Part shown: positions 52,811-62,029 of the stretch, piece by piece
Position numbering within the stretch: position 1 is the stretch's first letter
Layout of the letters: every line of letters begins with the position of its first letter
Assembly: GCF_000169375.1 (NCBI RefSeq)
Contig: NZ_AAXY01000024.1
Location: 1 to 64,000, forward strand
DNA: 64,000 bases
Source: Marinobacter sp. ELB17
GTDB lineage: Bacteria > Pseudomonadota > Gammaproteobacteria > Pseudomonadales > Oleiphilaceae
Reading direction: 5' to 3'
Notes under the pieces: generated by a model
The model's database searches: none
What the model was told of the DNA's origin: nothing
The model's input: only the letters and a program-made list of their open reading frames with translations
Program-made: the position numbers and the translations under genes

Positions 52811-53533
52811 ATGACGTCACCGAATACTTCCGCTGTATCCGATCACAAACCCAGGCCCTGGATAGACCTGCTGGTCAGTATTGTTATCCCTTCCGTTATT
52901 CTGATGAAGTTCAGCGGCGATGAATACCTGGGCAGCGTAAATGCGCTGATTATTGGCCTGGCGTTCCCCCTGGGATGGGGTCTGTTTGAATTAATTCGCT
53001 ATGGAAAAAAGAACTTTATCGCCCTATTGGGGATAATCAGTGTAACCCTCACCGGCGGCATTGGCTTGCTGGAACTGGACGCCGGCTGGCTGGCCATCAA
53101 AGAAGCCGCGGTGCCTGCGGTGATTGGTCTGGCAGTGCTGGTGTCTACACGCACCCGTTACCCACTGGTGCGCACCTTGCTGTACAACCCCAACGTGCTG
53201 GACGTGGATAAGATTCACCAAACGTTGATAGAGAAAGGCAAAGTCGCAGAATTTGAAGCCCGGTTGCTGAACGCCAGCTACTTTTTTGCCGCTACTTTTC
53301 TGTTCTCATCCATCATGAACTACGTGCTTGCACGCTGGATTGTGACCAGTGACGCCGGCACCCAAGCGTTCAACGAGGAACTGGGGAGAATGACGCTGGT
53401 CAGCTATCCGATGATTGCCATTCCTTCTATGGTAATGATGATGCTCATTTTCTGGTACTTGTGGCGCACCATCAGCCGCTTGACAGGTTATAAGCTAGAA
53501 CAGGTAATGGCTCCCCATCTGGCTGATAAATAA
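52811..53533 (+). CDS. VC0807-family membrane protein
   Basis: A 240-residue inner-membrane protein with about six helices, of the VC0807/intracellular-septation-like group. Typical segments are PWIDLLVSIVIPSVILMKFS, IIGLAFPLGWGLFELIRYGK and GGIGLLELDAGWLAIKEAAV. I place the start at the ATG at 52811 because the first helix then begins about 16 residues in, as in relatives. The longer open frame from 52661 covers the gabT terminator and promoter region. Function not established. Confidence 0.87.
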   Translation: MTSPNTSAVSDHKPRPWIDLLVSIVIPSVILMKFSGDEYLGSVNALIIGLAFPLGWGLFELIRYGKKNFIALLGIISVTLTGGIGLLELDAGWLAIKEAAVPAVIGLAVLVSTRTRYPLVRTLLYNPNVLDVDKIHQTLIEKGKVAEFEARLLNASYFFAATFLFSSIMNYVLARWIVTSDAGTQAFNEELGRMTLVSYPMIAIPSMVMMMLIFWYLWRTISRLTGYKLEQVMAPHLADK

Positions 53534-53554
53534 AGAAATTTTTAAATAAAAACG

Positions 53555-53583
53555 GCGGGAATGAGAGTCCTCGCTTTTTTTTT
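53555..53583 (+). terminator. Probable terminator after the VC0807-family gene
   Basis: An imperfect stem (GCGGG with CTCGC, one G-T pair) is followed by a run of nine T. Confidence 0.5.
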
Positions 53584-53855
53584 GATTCTGAATTTTAGAA
53601 AATGTCGACGAACCATAGCGGCGGTGCTCCGAATTTCATACAACTCAATAACACGTGAAGATAATGAGCAAATTGCTGCCATGAAGATGCCCCCGTGAAG
53701 CGATTTAAGGCCGGCTCAATATTCCTAGGTAGATTTCTACAAACTCAAATATGATAAGTGCCTGAACCGTAGCGCCGCTTATTTCTAGTGCTATATCAAC
53801 TATCCGTCTGCCGACGTACGACCGATTTTCTGACATCCTTCCGAGGCTCTGTGCC
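53584..53855. other. Intergenic stretch before the tpsA remnant
   Basis: No gene is supported here. A plus-strand frame leads without a start codon into the extended signal peptide of the tpsA remnant, so the original tpsA promoter and start were probably in this stretch and have been altered. Confidence 0.35.
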
Positions 53856-56562
53856 AAGAACCCTATCTTTCGAGTTGTTTGGAACGCTTCACCCCTTGTT
53901 TGGCAGACCGTACCTGAAACCGTCACTGCTCAAGGCCCTGGACATAACGGGCGCAAGGCACGTCAGTAAACCGGGTCGCCTCGCCTCTCGGCATTGACCA
54001 CCGCTTTCGCGCTCGCCGGCCCTGGCTCAAGCCCAACCGCTCCCCAAAGGCGGGCAAATCGTCGGCGGCAGCGGCGCGATTACACAGTCTGGCAACACCC
54101 TGACGATCACCCAAAACAGCGAGCGCATGGCCGCTGACTGGCAGAGTTTCTCCATAGGCGCACAACTTTTTGCAGCCCTCTGCTAGTAGCATTGCGCTCA
54201 ACCGCGTGCTTGGCAGCGATGTTTCTGTGATTCAGGGTGCCTTAAATGCCAATGGCCAGTTGTTTTTAGTCAACCCCAATGGCGTACTGTTCTCGCCCAC
54301 CGCTCAGGTCAACGTAGGCAGCCTTGTGGCTAGTACATTAGACATCCGAGCCGAAGATTTCATGAACGGCAACTATCTCTTCAGCGGCAACAGCACTGCC
54401 GGCGTAAAAAACGAGGGCCTTATTACCACCGCCAACGATGGCAGCGTGGCGCTAATAGCCGCCCGTATTGAAAACACCGGCAGTATCACTGCCCCGCAAG
54501 GCAACGTGCTCATGGGCGCGGGAAGAACCGTGCGGTTAAACCTGGGTGGCCCGGTAAAACTGGAAGTGCAGGAGGGCGCGCTCAACACCCTGATAGAGCA
54601 AGGCGGAGCCGTTCGTGCCAACGGTGGTCTGGTGTATCTCACCGCCAAAGCAGCAGGCGACTTGGCCGCAAGCGTGATCAACCACACCGGTATAACCGAG
54701 GCACGCGCGCTGTCTACGGGAGCTAAGGGCGAGATTTACCTGATGGGTGATATGGCCCTTGGCAAGGTGGAAGTAGCTGGCACACTGGATGCCAGCACCC
54801 CAGAAAATGGCAATGGCGGCTTTATTGAAACATCGGCGCTCACGGTCACAATCAATGACACTGTGCATGTCACAACGGCCGCGACTGCCGGTCAGAACGG
54901 GCAATGACTGATAGACCCGGAAGACTTCTCTGTGGCTGCCAGCGGCGGCAACATCACTGGTGCGGTGCTAGGTGAGGCGCTGGCCAGTAATGCAGTAACC
55001 ATTCAAACCAGCGCTGGCGGCACCCATTGTGTAGGTGCGACTTGCGCTAATGGAGGAACAGGTACCAACGGCGACATTTTCGTTAACGACGCTGTCAGCT
55101 GGAGCGCCGCTACCAAATTAACCCTCTCGGCACACCGCAACATCAAAATTAACGCCAATATCACGGCGCAAAATGTAGATGCTCAAGTGCAGCTCGACTA
55201 TGGCCAAGATGCAGTGGCCAGTGGTAACTCTGCCAGCTACAGCTTGGGTGGCGGAACGATCAACCTGGAAGCGGGCGACAACTTCGTTACTAAACTAGGT
55301 AGCGACGGCGTTGCAACGCCTTGGAAGGTTATCACCAGCCTCGGTATAGCAAGCTCCACCACCAGAACAGACCTGCAAGGGATCAACGGTGATCTCGGCG
55401 GCAACTACGTGCTGGGTTCCAACATCGATGCCAGCGCTACCAGCGGCTGGAACGGGGGCGCTGGCTTTTTGCCGATCGGGGATAACAACAACAGATTCAG
55501 TGGCAGCCTTGATGGGCTAGGCCACACAATTACTGGTCTGAGCATTAACCGAGGGGAATACGTCGGTCTCTTTGGTTTTTTGGGAGCAGGCGCCATGGTT
55601 CAAAACCTGGGCCTTATTGAGAGCAACATTTCAGGGAGCGGGCGTGTTGACTCATTGGCCGGCGCCAACCAAGGAACCGTGAGCGCAAGTTACACCAAGG
55701 GTAGTACTTTTGGTGGCACATTTTGGGTGTGGATTGATCGGTTGGAACGCGTCTGGGGGCACCATTCAAAATAGCTACTCGACTGGGAGCTTACGCGGTG
55801 GTAATCGCCTGGGCGGACTGGTTGGCGTTAATCAGGGAACTGTGACAGACAGCTACAGCACTGTATCTGTTACAGATATGTTCCTACAAGATATTTTTGG
55901 TGGGTTGGTTGGACAGAACAATGGAACCATATCCCGAAGCTATTCAGCAGGGGTTGTCACAGCCATTGATAACAGCAGGGGTGGTTTAGTGGGGAACAAC
56001 ACTGGCACGGGTACAGGCATGGTCAACAATGTCGGAGGCTTTGTCGGAGCTGTCGAGGGCGCCAGCATTAGCGACAGCTTCTGGGACACCCAAACCAGTG
56101 GCAAGGATGCCAGCAGCGGCATTGGCTCTCAAAGTGGCACCATTACTCTGACCAACGTCACTGGAAAAAGCACTGCCGAGATGAACCAGCTCGCCACTTT
56201 CAGTGCTGCAGGCTGGGATATCGCCGAAGATGTTGCAGACACCGGCAGTAACTACTACCCGCGCCTAAAACTGGCGAATGGTTCGCCCTTGTGGCTGATC
56301 ACGGCAGGGCCGATTACGCCGCTCAACTACACACTTTCCGCTTTGGGAGGTACTTACGTTTATAAGGGTAACGGCTACCTCCTGAACGACTACTGGAGCG
56401 AATCGTCCATCTTTGGCGCCACCTATAACGGTTGGACGTTGGGAACCGACTACAGCTTCCAATACGGTGGCAACACGGTGACTGATTTCATTAATGCGGG
56501 TACCTACAGCGGGATAGACATCAACATCCTCAAAAGCCGCTTCACAGTGGCAGGAACGGGCA
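53856..56562 (+). pseudogene. tpsA: degraded filamentous-haemagglutinin-type exoprotein
   Basis: The remains of a two-partner secretion exoprotein. The extended signal peptide motif (NPIFRVVWNASPLVWQTVPE) is at 53859, then RLSALTTAFALAG, and the TPS secretion domain (QIVGGSGAITQSGNTLTITQ, FLVNPNGVLFSPTAQVNVG). LIDPEDFSVAASGGNITG and GLUG-like repeats (GGLVGVNQGTVTDSYST) follow. Breaks are a TAA at 53967, frameshifts near 54020, 54162 and 55725, and a TGA in place of the Trp codon of the WLIDPEDF motif at 54905-54907. The end is fused directly into tpsB after an MBG-like segment. Not functional. Confidence 0.9.
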
Positions 56563-58169
56563 TTGTTTGCCTTGCCCACTTTTGCTCAAATTGCGCCTGA
56601 CGTAGGTCAGTTGCTGCAACAGGAGCGGGAAGTGCCATCATTACCCAAGGCCAGTCCCAACATTCAAATCGCAACGCCATTGAGTGCCACGGTACTTCCC
56701 GGCGGGGCAAAGGTATCGCTGAAAGCGGTCAGTTTTACAGGTAATAGCATTTTCACCGGCGAAGCGCTTTCTGATGTGCTCGGTGATGTGACCAGCCAGC
56801 CTTACGACCTAGCCGGCCTGCAAGGCCTGGCCCAACGCATTAGCGAGCATTACCGGGCAGAAGGCTATCCGTTCGCTCGTGCTCTGGTGCCGGAACAAAG
56901 GTTCGCTGATGGGGTTTTCCAGATTGCCCTTGTTGAGGGCCGCTATAGCAATGTCAGCACCACGGGCGATGCCCGGTTTTCACCCGCCGCCCAGCTCTTC
57001 CTGGCGACACTGGCACCCGGGGCTGTGATTGAAACCGCAGCCCTTGAGCGCACTACCTTGATCCTGTCCGATCAACCAGGAATGCAAATTGTACCTCTGA
57101 TTCGGCCCGGCCAGGAAGCCGGTACTGGCGACTTGGTTGTTGATGTTGCACCAGGACCCACCTTTCGCGGCCAGCTGGATGGGACAATCATGGCAATCGC
57201 TATACCGGTGAATACCGAGCTTTTGCGGATCTGCAATGGGACAGCCCGTTCATGTTGGGCGATCAGATTTTTGTGCGGGGTAACGTAAGTAACCAAGGCC
57301 AGTGGATGGGCAATCTTGGCTACGGCTTACCTATTGGTTCATCAGGTCTGCGCGGTAATCTTGGCTATGCCCGCACAAGCTACGAACTCACCAAGGAGTT
57401 TGCCAACCTCGACGCCACCGGTACCGCCGACATCAAAAGCGCAGGCCTTTCTTACCCGCTGATTCGTTTGCAAAAAGCCAACCTTACGTTGGCCAGCACC
57501 TATCAGTACAAGAAGCTTCTGGATAAACAGGGTGCGACCGATACGCGCAGTGACAAATCCAGTAACGTCGTTCCGCTTACGCTTATTTTTGACTACCGTG
57601 ATGGTCTTGGCGGCAGCGGTGTTACCTATGGCAGCTTCGGCTACAGCCATGGGGAGCTCGACCTGGACGCTGCAGCCGAAATGACCGATTCCGTTACCGC
57701 TCAAAGCCAGGGTAGTTTCGACAAATGGAACCTGGACCTGGCGCGCCTGCAAGCGACACCCCTGAACAGCCTCATGCTTTTTAGCCACCTATCAACCCAA
57801 TGGGCGGGCAAGAATTTAGACTCGTCAGAAAACTTTGGCTTGGGAGGCGCCAATGGAGTTCGCGCCTATCCATCCGGAGAAGGCTACGGGGATGAAGGCT
57901 GGTTGGCTCAGGTGGAGGCGCGCTATCAGATGGGAAGTGTCACACCTTTCGTTTTTTACGACGCTGGTTACGTCAAGATCAACGAATCAACCTGGACGAC
58001 GGGCGATAACGAACGGGACATTTCCGGCCAGGGCGTCGGCGCGCGCTTCAACAACGGAACGTGGAGTGTGGATGCGAGCCTTGCCTGGAGAGGCCAGGGC
58101 GGGGAACCGGTCTCTGACACCTCAGATCGCAATCCCCGCGCCTGGGTAACAGCGATGACACGGCTCTGA
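56563..58169 (+). pseudogene. tpsB: frameshifted outer-membrane TPS transporter (ShlB/FhaC-type)
   Basis: A POTRA_2-type periplasmic domain (VSFTGNSIFTGEALSDVLGD, AEGYPFARALVPEQRFADGV) is followed by a beta-barrel ending with NPRAWVTAMTRL, the aromatic/Leu C-terminus of outer-membrane proteins. The frame breaks at 57181-57186. Restoring one base gives DNHGNRYTGEYRAFADLQ and joins the barrel frame (from 57187 to 58169). The start of the signal peptide is fused to the tpsA remnant, with only FALPTFAQIAP of it left. It would have exported TpsA across the outer membrane. Non-functional as read. Confidence 0.9.
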
Positions 58170-58219
58170 TCGTCACAAAGGCTTCGTTGATACGGTCATG
58201 CTTTCTCTAGAAACTCGAA

Positions 58220-58259
58220 CCATAAAAAACCCCGACCTGAGTGCCGGGGTTTTTTATGG
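58220..58259. terminator. Bidirectional terminator between tpsB and gyrB
   Basis: A perfect 15-bp inverted repeat (58220-58234 with 58245-58259) with a GC core flanked by A6 and T6 tracts serves both converging genes. Confidence 0.92.
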
Positions 58260-58299
58260 TTTCTATCAGGACAATGAATCTGTCCGTCGATCTAAAAGA

Positions 58300-60714
58300 T
58301 CAGATATCCAGGTTGGTCACTTCCAAAGCGTGTGTCTGAATGAAGTTACGGCGCGGCTCAACATCGTCACCCATCAGCGTAGTGAACATCTGGTCAGCGG
58401 CGAAAGCGTCTGCAATGGTCACTTTCATCATACGGCGGGATTCCGGGTCCATGGTGGTTTCCCACAGCTGTTCCGGGTTCATCTCGCCCAGACCCTTATA
58501 ACGCTGAAGGGTCAGGCCGCGCTGAGCTTCTTTCATCAGCCAGGCAAGGGCGCCTTCAAACGACAAAACAGCCTGCTTACGCTCACCACGCTGAACGTAA
58601 GCTCCTTCTTCAACCAGAGCGTCCAGGGTTTCACCCAGGCGGGCGATGGCTTTGTAAGACGGCGCCTCAAAGAACGTATGGCTGAAAACGTGCTCATGGG
58701 CCATGCCGTGCAAATGCACGGTTACCATTGGCAGATACAGATCGCGCTCGGTATCGTGATGTACCGAGAACACGTATTTGGTGCCAGTACGGGTATCCAG
58801 TTCCAGGTTATTACCCAAGCGACCTACCCAACTGGCAACGGCGCTTTCGTCTTTCAGCTGTTCCGATGTGAGGGTGTTATTGTGCAGCATCTGCGCCAGC
58901 ACCTTAGACGGGTAAGCGCGTGACAGGCGGTCAATCATGGCCATCACGGCCTGATAGTCCTTCACCATGGTTTCCAGAGCAGAATCCTTGATGGCAGGCG
59001 CATCGGCGTTAACGAACAGCTGCGCACCTTCCAATGCGGTCTGGGTCAAATAGCTCTCGCGGGCATTTTCATCCTTTAGATACTGCTCTTGCTTGCCACG
59101 CTTTACTTTGTACAGCGGTGGCATGGCAATGAACACGTGGCCTCGCTCAATCACTTCCCGCATTTGACGGAACAGGAAGGTCAGCAGCAGGGTGCGGATG
59201 TGCGAACCATCTACGTCGGCGTCAGTCATGATGATAATGGAATGATAACGCAGTTTTTCAACGTTAAACTCTTCGCGCCCAATGCCACAGCCCAGAGCCG
59301 TAATCAGATTACCGACTTCTGCTGATGACAGCATCTTGTCAAATCGGGCTTTTTCAACATTCAGGATTTTACCCTTCAGCGGCAGAATCGCCTGGTTTCG
59401 CCGTTCCCGACCCTGCTTTGCGCTACCGCCCGCGGAGTCACCCTCCACTATAAACAGTTCGGAAAGAGCGGGATCTTTTTCCTGACAGTCGGCCAGTTTG
59501 CCGGGAAGACCGGCAATATCCAGAGCGCCTTTACGGCGGGTCATGTCACGGGCTTTACGCGCTGCTTCGCGGGCACGGGCGGCTTCAATCATCTTGTTGA
59601 CGATTAGCCGCGCTTCACTGGGCTGCTCCTGAAGATAAGCTGCAAAGCTCTGATAGAGCTCCTGTTCTACAGCAGTTTTCACCTCGGAGGAAACCAACTT
59701 GTCTTTGGTTTGGGAAGAAAACTTTGGGTCTGGTACTTTCACACTGATGATAGCAGTCAGACCTTCGCGAGCGTCGTCGCCGGAAGTGCTAACTTTGGCC
59801 TTCTTACCCAAGCCTTCGTGCTCAATGTAGCTGTTCAAAGAACGAGTCAGCGCCGTGCGAAAACCAACGAGGTGCGTACCGCCGTCACGCTGTGGAATAT
59901 TATTGGTAAAACAGTAGATATTTTCCTGGAAGGCATCGTTCCACTGCATAGCCACTTCTACTTCAATACCGTCTTCACGCTGTTGGGTAAAATAGAACAC
60001 CCGATTGATAGGGGTTTTGTTGGTGTTCAGGTGTTCTACAAACGCCCTCAAACCACCCTCATATTCAAAGAGTTCTTCTTTTCCACTGCGCTCATCGGTC
60101 AGGCGAATGCGTACACCGCTGTTCAAAAACGCCAGTTCCCGAACCCGTTTTGCCAGAATTTCGTAGTGAAACTTGATATTGGTGAACGTAGCTTCTGAAG
60201 GAATGAAGTGTACCTTGGTGCCGCTGGCGTCAGTGCTGCCAACCTCGTGCAAAGGCGCCGCCGGAACACCGTGGTTATAAGTCTGCTCGTAGACTTTGCC
60301 GCTGCGACGAATGGTTAACGTCAACACCGACGATAGGGCATTAACAACCGACACGCCCACACCGTGAAGACCACCCGACACTTTATAGGTGTTGTCGTCA
60401 AACTTACCGCCAGCGTGAAGTACGGTCATGATAACTTCGGCAGCAGAAATGCCTTCGCCTTCGTGCAGATCAACTGGAATGCCGCGACCATTGTCGTGCA
60501 CGCTGACAGATTCGTCAGGATGGATACGAATTCCAATTTCTGTGCAGTGGCCGGCTAGCGCTTCGTCAATGGAGTTGTCTACCAGTTCGAACACCATGTG
60601 GTGCAGGCCAGTGCCGTCGTCCGTATCGCCGATGTACATGCCAGGCCGCTTGCGCACGGCGTCCAGGCCTTTCAGTACTTTGATACTGGAGGAATTGTAG
60701 GCTGATTCACTCAT
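58300..60714 (-). CDS. gyrB: DNA gyrase subunit B
   Basis: An 804-residue ATPase subunit of gyrase. The N-terminal GHKL ATP-binding domain (ELVDNSIDEALAGHC, DNGRGIPVD, GGLHGVGVSVVNALS) leads to the transducer. The TOPRIM domain follows (EGDSAGGSAKQGRERRNQAI, DADVDGSHIRTLLL), with the Gammaproteobacteria-type insertion. The C-terminus is QRYKGLGEMNPEQLWETTMD. Length matches E. coli GyrB (804). It follows recF on the same strand with a 52-base gap. It introduces negative supercoils together with GyrA. Confidence 0.98.
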   Translation of the reverse strand: MSESAYNSSSIKVLKGLDAVRKRPGMYIGDTDDGTGLHHMVFELVDNSIDEALAGHCTEIGIRIHPDESVSVHDNGRGIPVDLHEGEGISAAEVIMTVLHAGGKFDDNTYKVSGGLHGVGVSVVNALSSVLTLTIRRSGKVYEQTYNHGVPAAPLHEVGSTDASGTKVHFIPSEATFTNIKFHYEILAKRVRELAFLNSGVRIRLTDERSGKEELFEYEGGLRAFVEHLNTNKTPINRVFYFTQQREDGIEVEVAMQWNDAFQENIYCFTNNIPQRDGGTHLVGFRTALTRSLNSYIEHEGLGKKAKVSTSGDDAREGLTAIISVKVPDPKFSSQTKDKLVSSEVKTAVEQELYQSFAAYLQEQPSEARLIVNKMIEAARAREAARKARDMTRRKGALDIAGLPGKLADCQEKDPALSELFIVEGDSAGGSAKQGRERRNQAILPLKGKILNVEKARFDKMLSSAEVGNLITALGCGIGREEFNVEKLRYHSIIIMTDADVDGSHIRTLLLTFLFRQMREVIERGHVFIAMPPLYKVKRGKQEQYLKDENARESYLTQTALEGAQLFVNADAPAIKDSALETMVKDYQAVMAMIDRLSRAYPSKVLAQMLHNNTLTSEQLKDESAVASWVGRLGNNLELDTRTGTKYVFSVHHDTERDLYLPMVTVHLHGMAHEHVFSHTFFEAPSYKAIARLGETLDALVEEGAYVQRGERKQAVLSFEGALAWLMKEAQRGLTLQRYKGLGEMNPEQLWETTMDPESRRMMKVTIADAFAADQMFTTLMGDDVEPRRNFIQTHALEVTNLDI

Positions 60715-60766
60715 TAAAAAACTCCTGAAGGCTGATGGCCGCAGCGTGATAAAAAAATGCGGCCAG

Positions 60767-62002
60767 CTAATGTTCTTCCGTTACCTGACCATGTTCCACG
60801 TGGAACATTCTGAAATCGGGCGTTGTTGTCCCCGGCCATAAGGTGTCGGGCGTCTGCTGTTCGATGGAGGTGATGAACACCTGACACTGCAGCAATCGTA
60901 ATTTTTCGGCCAACATTTGCCGATGTCGACTATCGAGTTCGGCGTTTATGTCGTCCAGTAAAAACGTGACCTGCTTTCCCAACGGCCGTAAAACCATGCC
61001 TTGGGCAATCTTCATCAAAATAACCAATGTTTTTTGCTGACCGCGGGACAGTATTTCCGCCACCGGCCGGCCTTGTATTTTTAGACGAATGTCAGCTCGA
61101 TTGGGTCCATACAAAGTGTGGCCCATTCGACGTTCTTGATCCCGATGACTCACCAGCACTTCCGACAACCGTTGGGCATGGTCCCAGCCGGGATAAAACT
61201 CCAGCTTTAGTTGATTCGCCCAGGCTGCATCGGTTTCCCCGAGAAGCAACCAGAAGGCCTCTTTAAACAGGGCAAACGCTGCAAGACGGGCATCCGTCAC
61301 TCGATTGCTTAACAGGTCGTACTGGGCATCCCAGGCCCTCATCAACGATTCATCTATTCTACCATTTCTCAGCGTTTGGTTCCGCTGTGATATTACTCGC
61401 TGACATTGCTGCCAGGCGCCGCCAAAAGAAGGTTCCACGTGGAACACTGACCAATCCAAGAACTGCCGTCGCTTACCGGGGCCGCCGGCCACAATATCAA
61501 ATACTCCCGGGTCGATCACCAATACCGGGAGATGTCGCGCCAACGCCGACAGATTGCGCACGGCTTCACCGTCTACTCTTAGAACTGTCTCCTTAAGGCC
61601 GACATCTCTGGAAATACCCAAGCGATGCGCATAGCTTGAGGCCCCTGCTTCAGGTGCTGCCTTTAGTTCAGAATTCGGAATACAAGAATTGCGAGCATCG
61701 GAGTTACCCGTATCAGGATTTGGAACGCCAGAATTGAACGCGCCAGAATTGGAACCCCTACAATTAAGAGTGCCGGCATCCAGGCCGCCAAACACCGTAA
61801 ATCGCTGCTGTTGATGTTGAACGACAGCCTGGTGGCGACTGACGCGAAACGAGCGACCCAGGCCTAGGTAGCCGATGGCTTCCAGCAAACTGGTTTTACC
61901 ACTGCCGTTAGCGCCGTCTATCAGATTAAAAGCGGGGGAGAAGGTAACAGGCTTTGCCGCCAAGTTACGGAAGTGTTCGGTTTGCAGTGTAATCAATGCC
62001 AT
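60767..62002 (-). CDS. recF: DNA replication/repair protein RecF
   Basis: A 411-residue SMC-like ATPase that loads RecA at gaps with RecO and RecR. The N-terminal QTEHFRNLAAKPVTF and Walker A LIDGANGSGKTSLLEAIGYL are present, then the signature LSRGQQKTLVILMKIAQGM and Walker B FLLDDINAELDSRHRQML. It is longer than usual (about 360-375) because of a pentapeptide-repeat linker at about 75-120. The ATG at 62002 directly follows a T-tract of the upstream gene's terminator and has no ribosome-binding site. A TTG six codons upstream is an alternative. Two parS sites lie inside the coding sequence. Confidence 0.95.
   Translation of the reverse strand: MALITLQTEHFRNLAAKPVTFSPAFNLIDGANGSGKTSLLEAIGYLGLGRSFRVSRHQAVVQHQQQRFTVFGGLDAGTLNCRGSNSGAFNSGVPNPDTGNSDARNSCIPNSELKAAPEAGASSYAHRLGISRDVGLKETVLRVDGEAVRNLSALARHLPVLVIDPGVFDIVAGGPGKRRQFLDWSVFHVEPSFGGAWQQCQRVISQRNQTLRNGRIDESLMRAWDAQYDLLSNRVTDARLAAFALFKEAFWLLLGETDAAWANQLKLEFYPGWDHAQRLSEVLVSHRDQERRMGHTLYGPNRADIRLKIQGRPVAEILSRGQQKTLVILMKIAQGMVLRPLGKQVTFLLDDINAELDSRHRQMLAEKLRLLQCQVFITSIEQQTPDTLWPGTTTPDFRMFHVEHGQVTEEH
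60792..60807. promoter_or_regulatory. parS: parS site (ParB binding), perfect palindrome
   Basis: TGTTCCACGTGGAACA is a perfect 16-bp palindrome fitting the bacterial parS consensus TGTTNCACGTGNAACA. It lies in the 3' end of recF, within codons for FHVEH. Confidence 0.9.
61431..61446. promoter_or_regulatory. parS: parS site (ParB binding), second copy
   Basis: GGTTCCACGTGGAACA, read on the other strand as TGTTCCACGTGGAACC, has the form reported for Pseudomonas parS sites. It lies within recF codons for FHVEP, 639 bp from the first copy. Confidence 0.88.
61668..61772 (-). repeat. 15-bp tandem repeat array inside recF
   Basis: Seven degenerate 15-bp units (consensus near CCAGAATTGGAACG on the plus strand) code on the minus strand for the pentapeptides GTLNC RGSNS GAFNS GVPNP DTGNS DARNS CIPNS, each with Asn at position 4 and mostly Ser at 5. 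Confidence 0.88.
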
Positions 62003-62029
62003 AAAAAAACTAAGGGCCAAAGCCCCTAG
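62003..62029 (-). terminator. Terminator of the ABC1-kinase gene, abutting recF
   Basis: An 8-bp stem (62010-62017 with 62022-62029, one G-T pair, loop CAAA) is followed on the minus strand by seven T (62003-62009). The stem overlaps the stop codon of the upstream gene, and the T tract ends at the recF ATG. Confidence 0.85.

Noticed and set aside
53705..53926. Minus-strand frame before the tpsA remnant
   Set aside because: It is antisense to the extended signal peptide region of tpsA.
37343..59145. Other CACGTG-containing sites as additional parS copies
   Set aside because: The other CACGTG occurrences (for example near 37343, 53653 and 59139) lack the flanking GTTNC/GNAAC bases.
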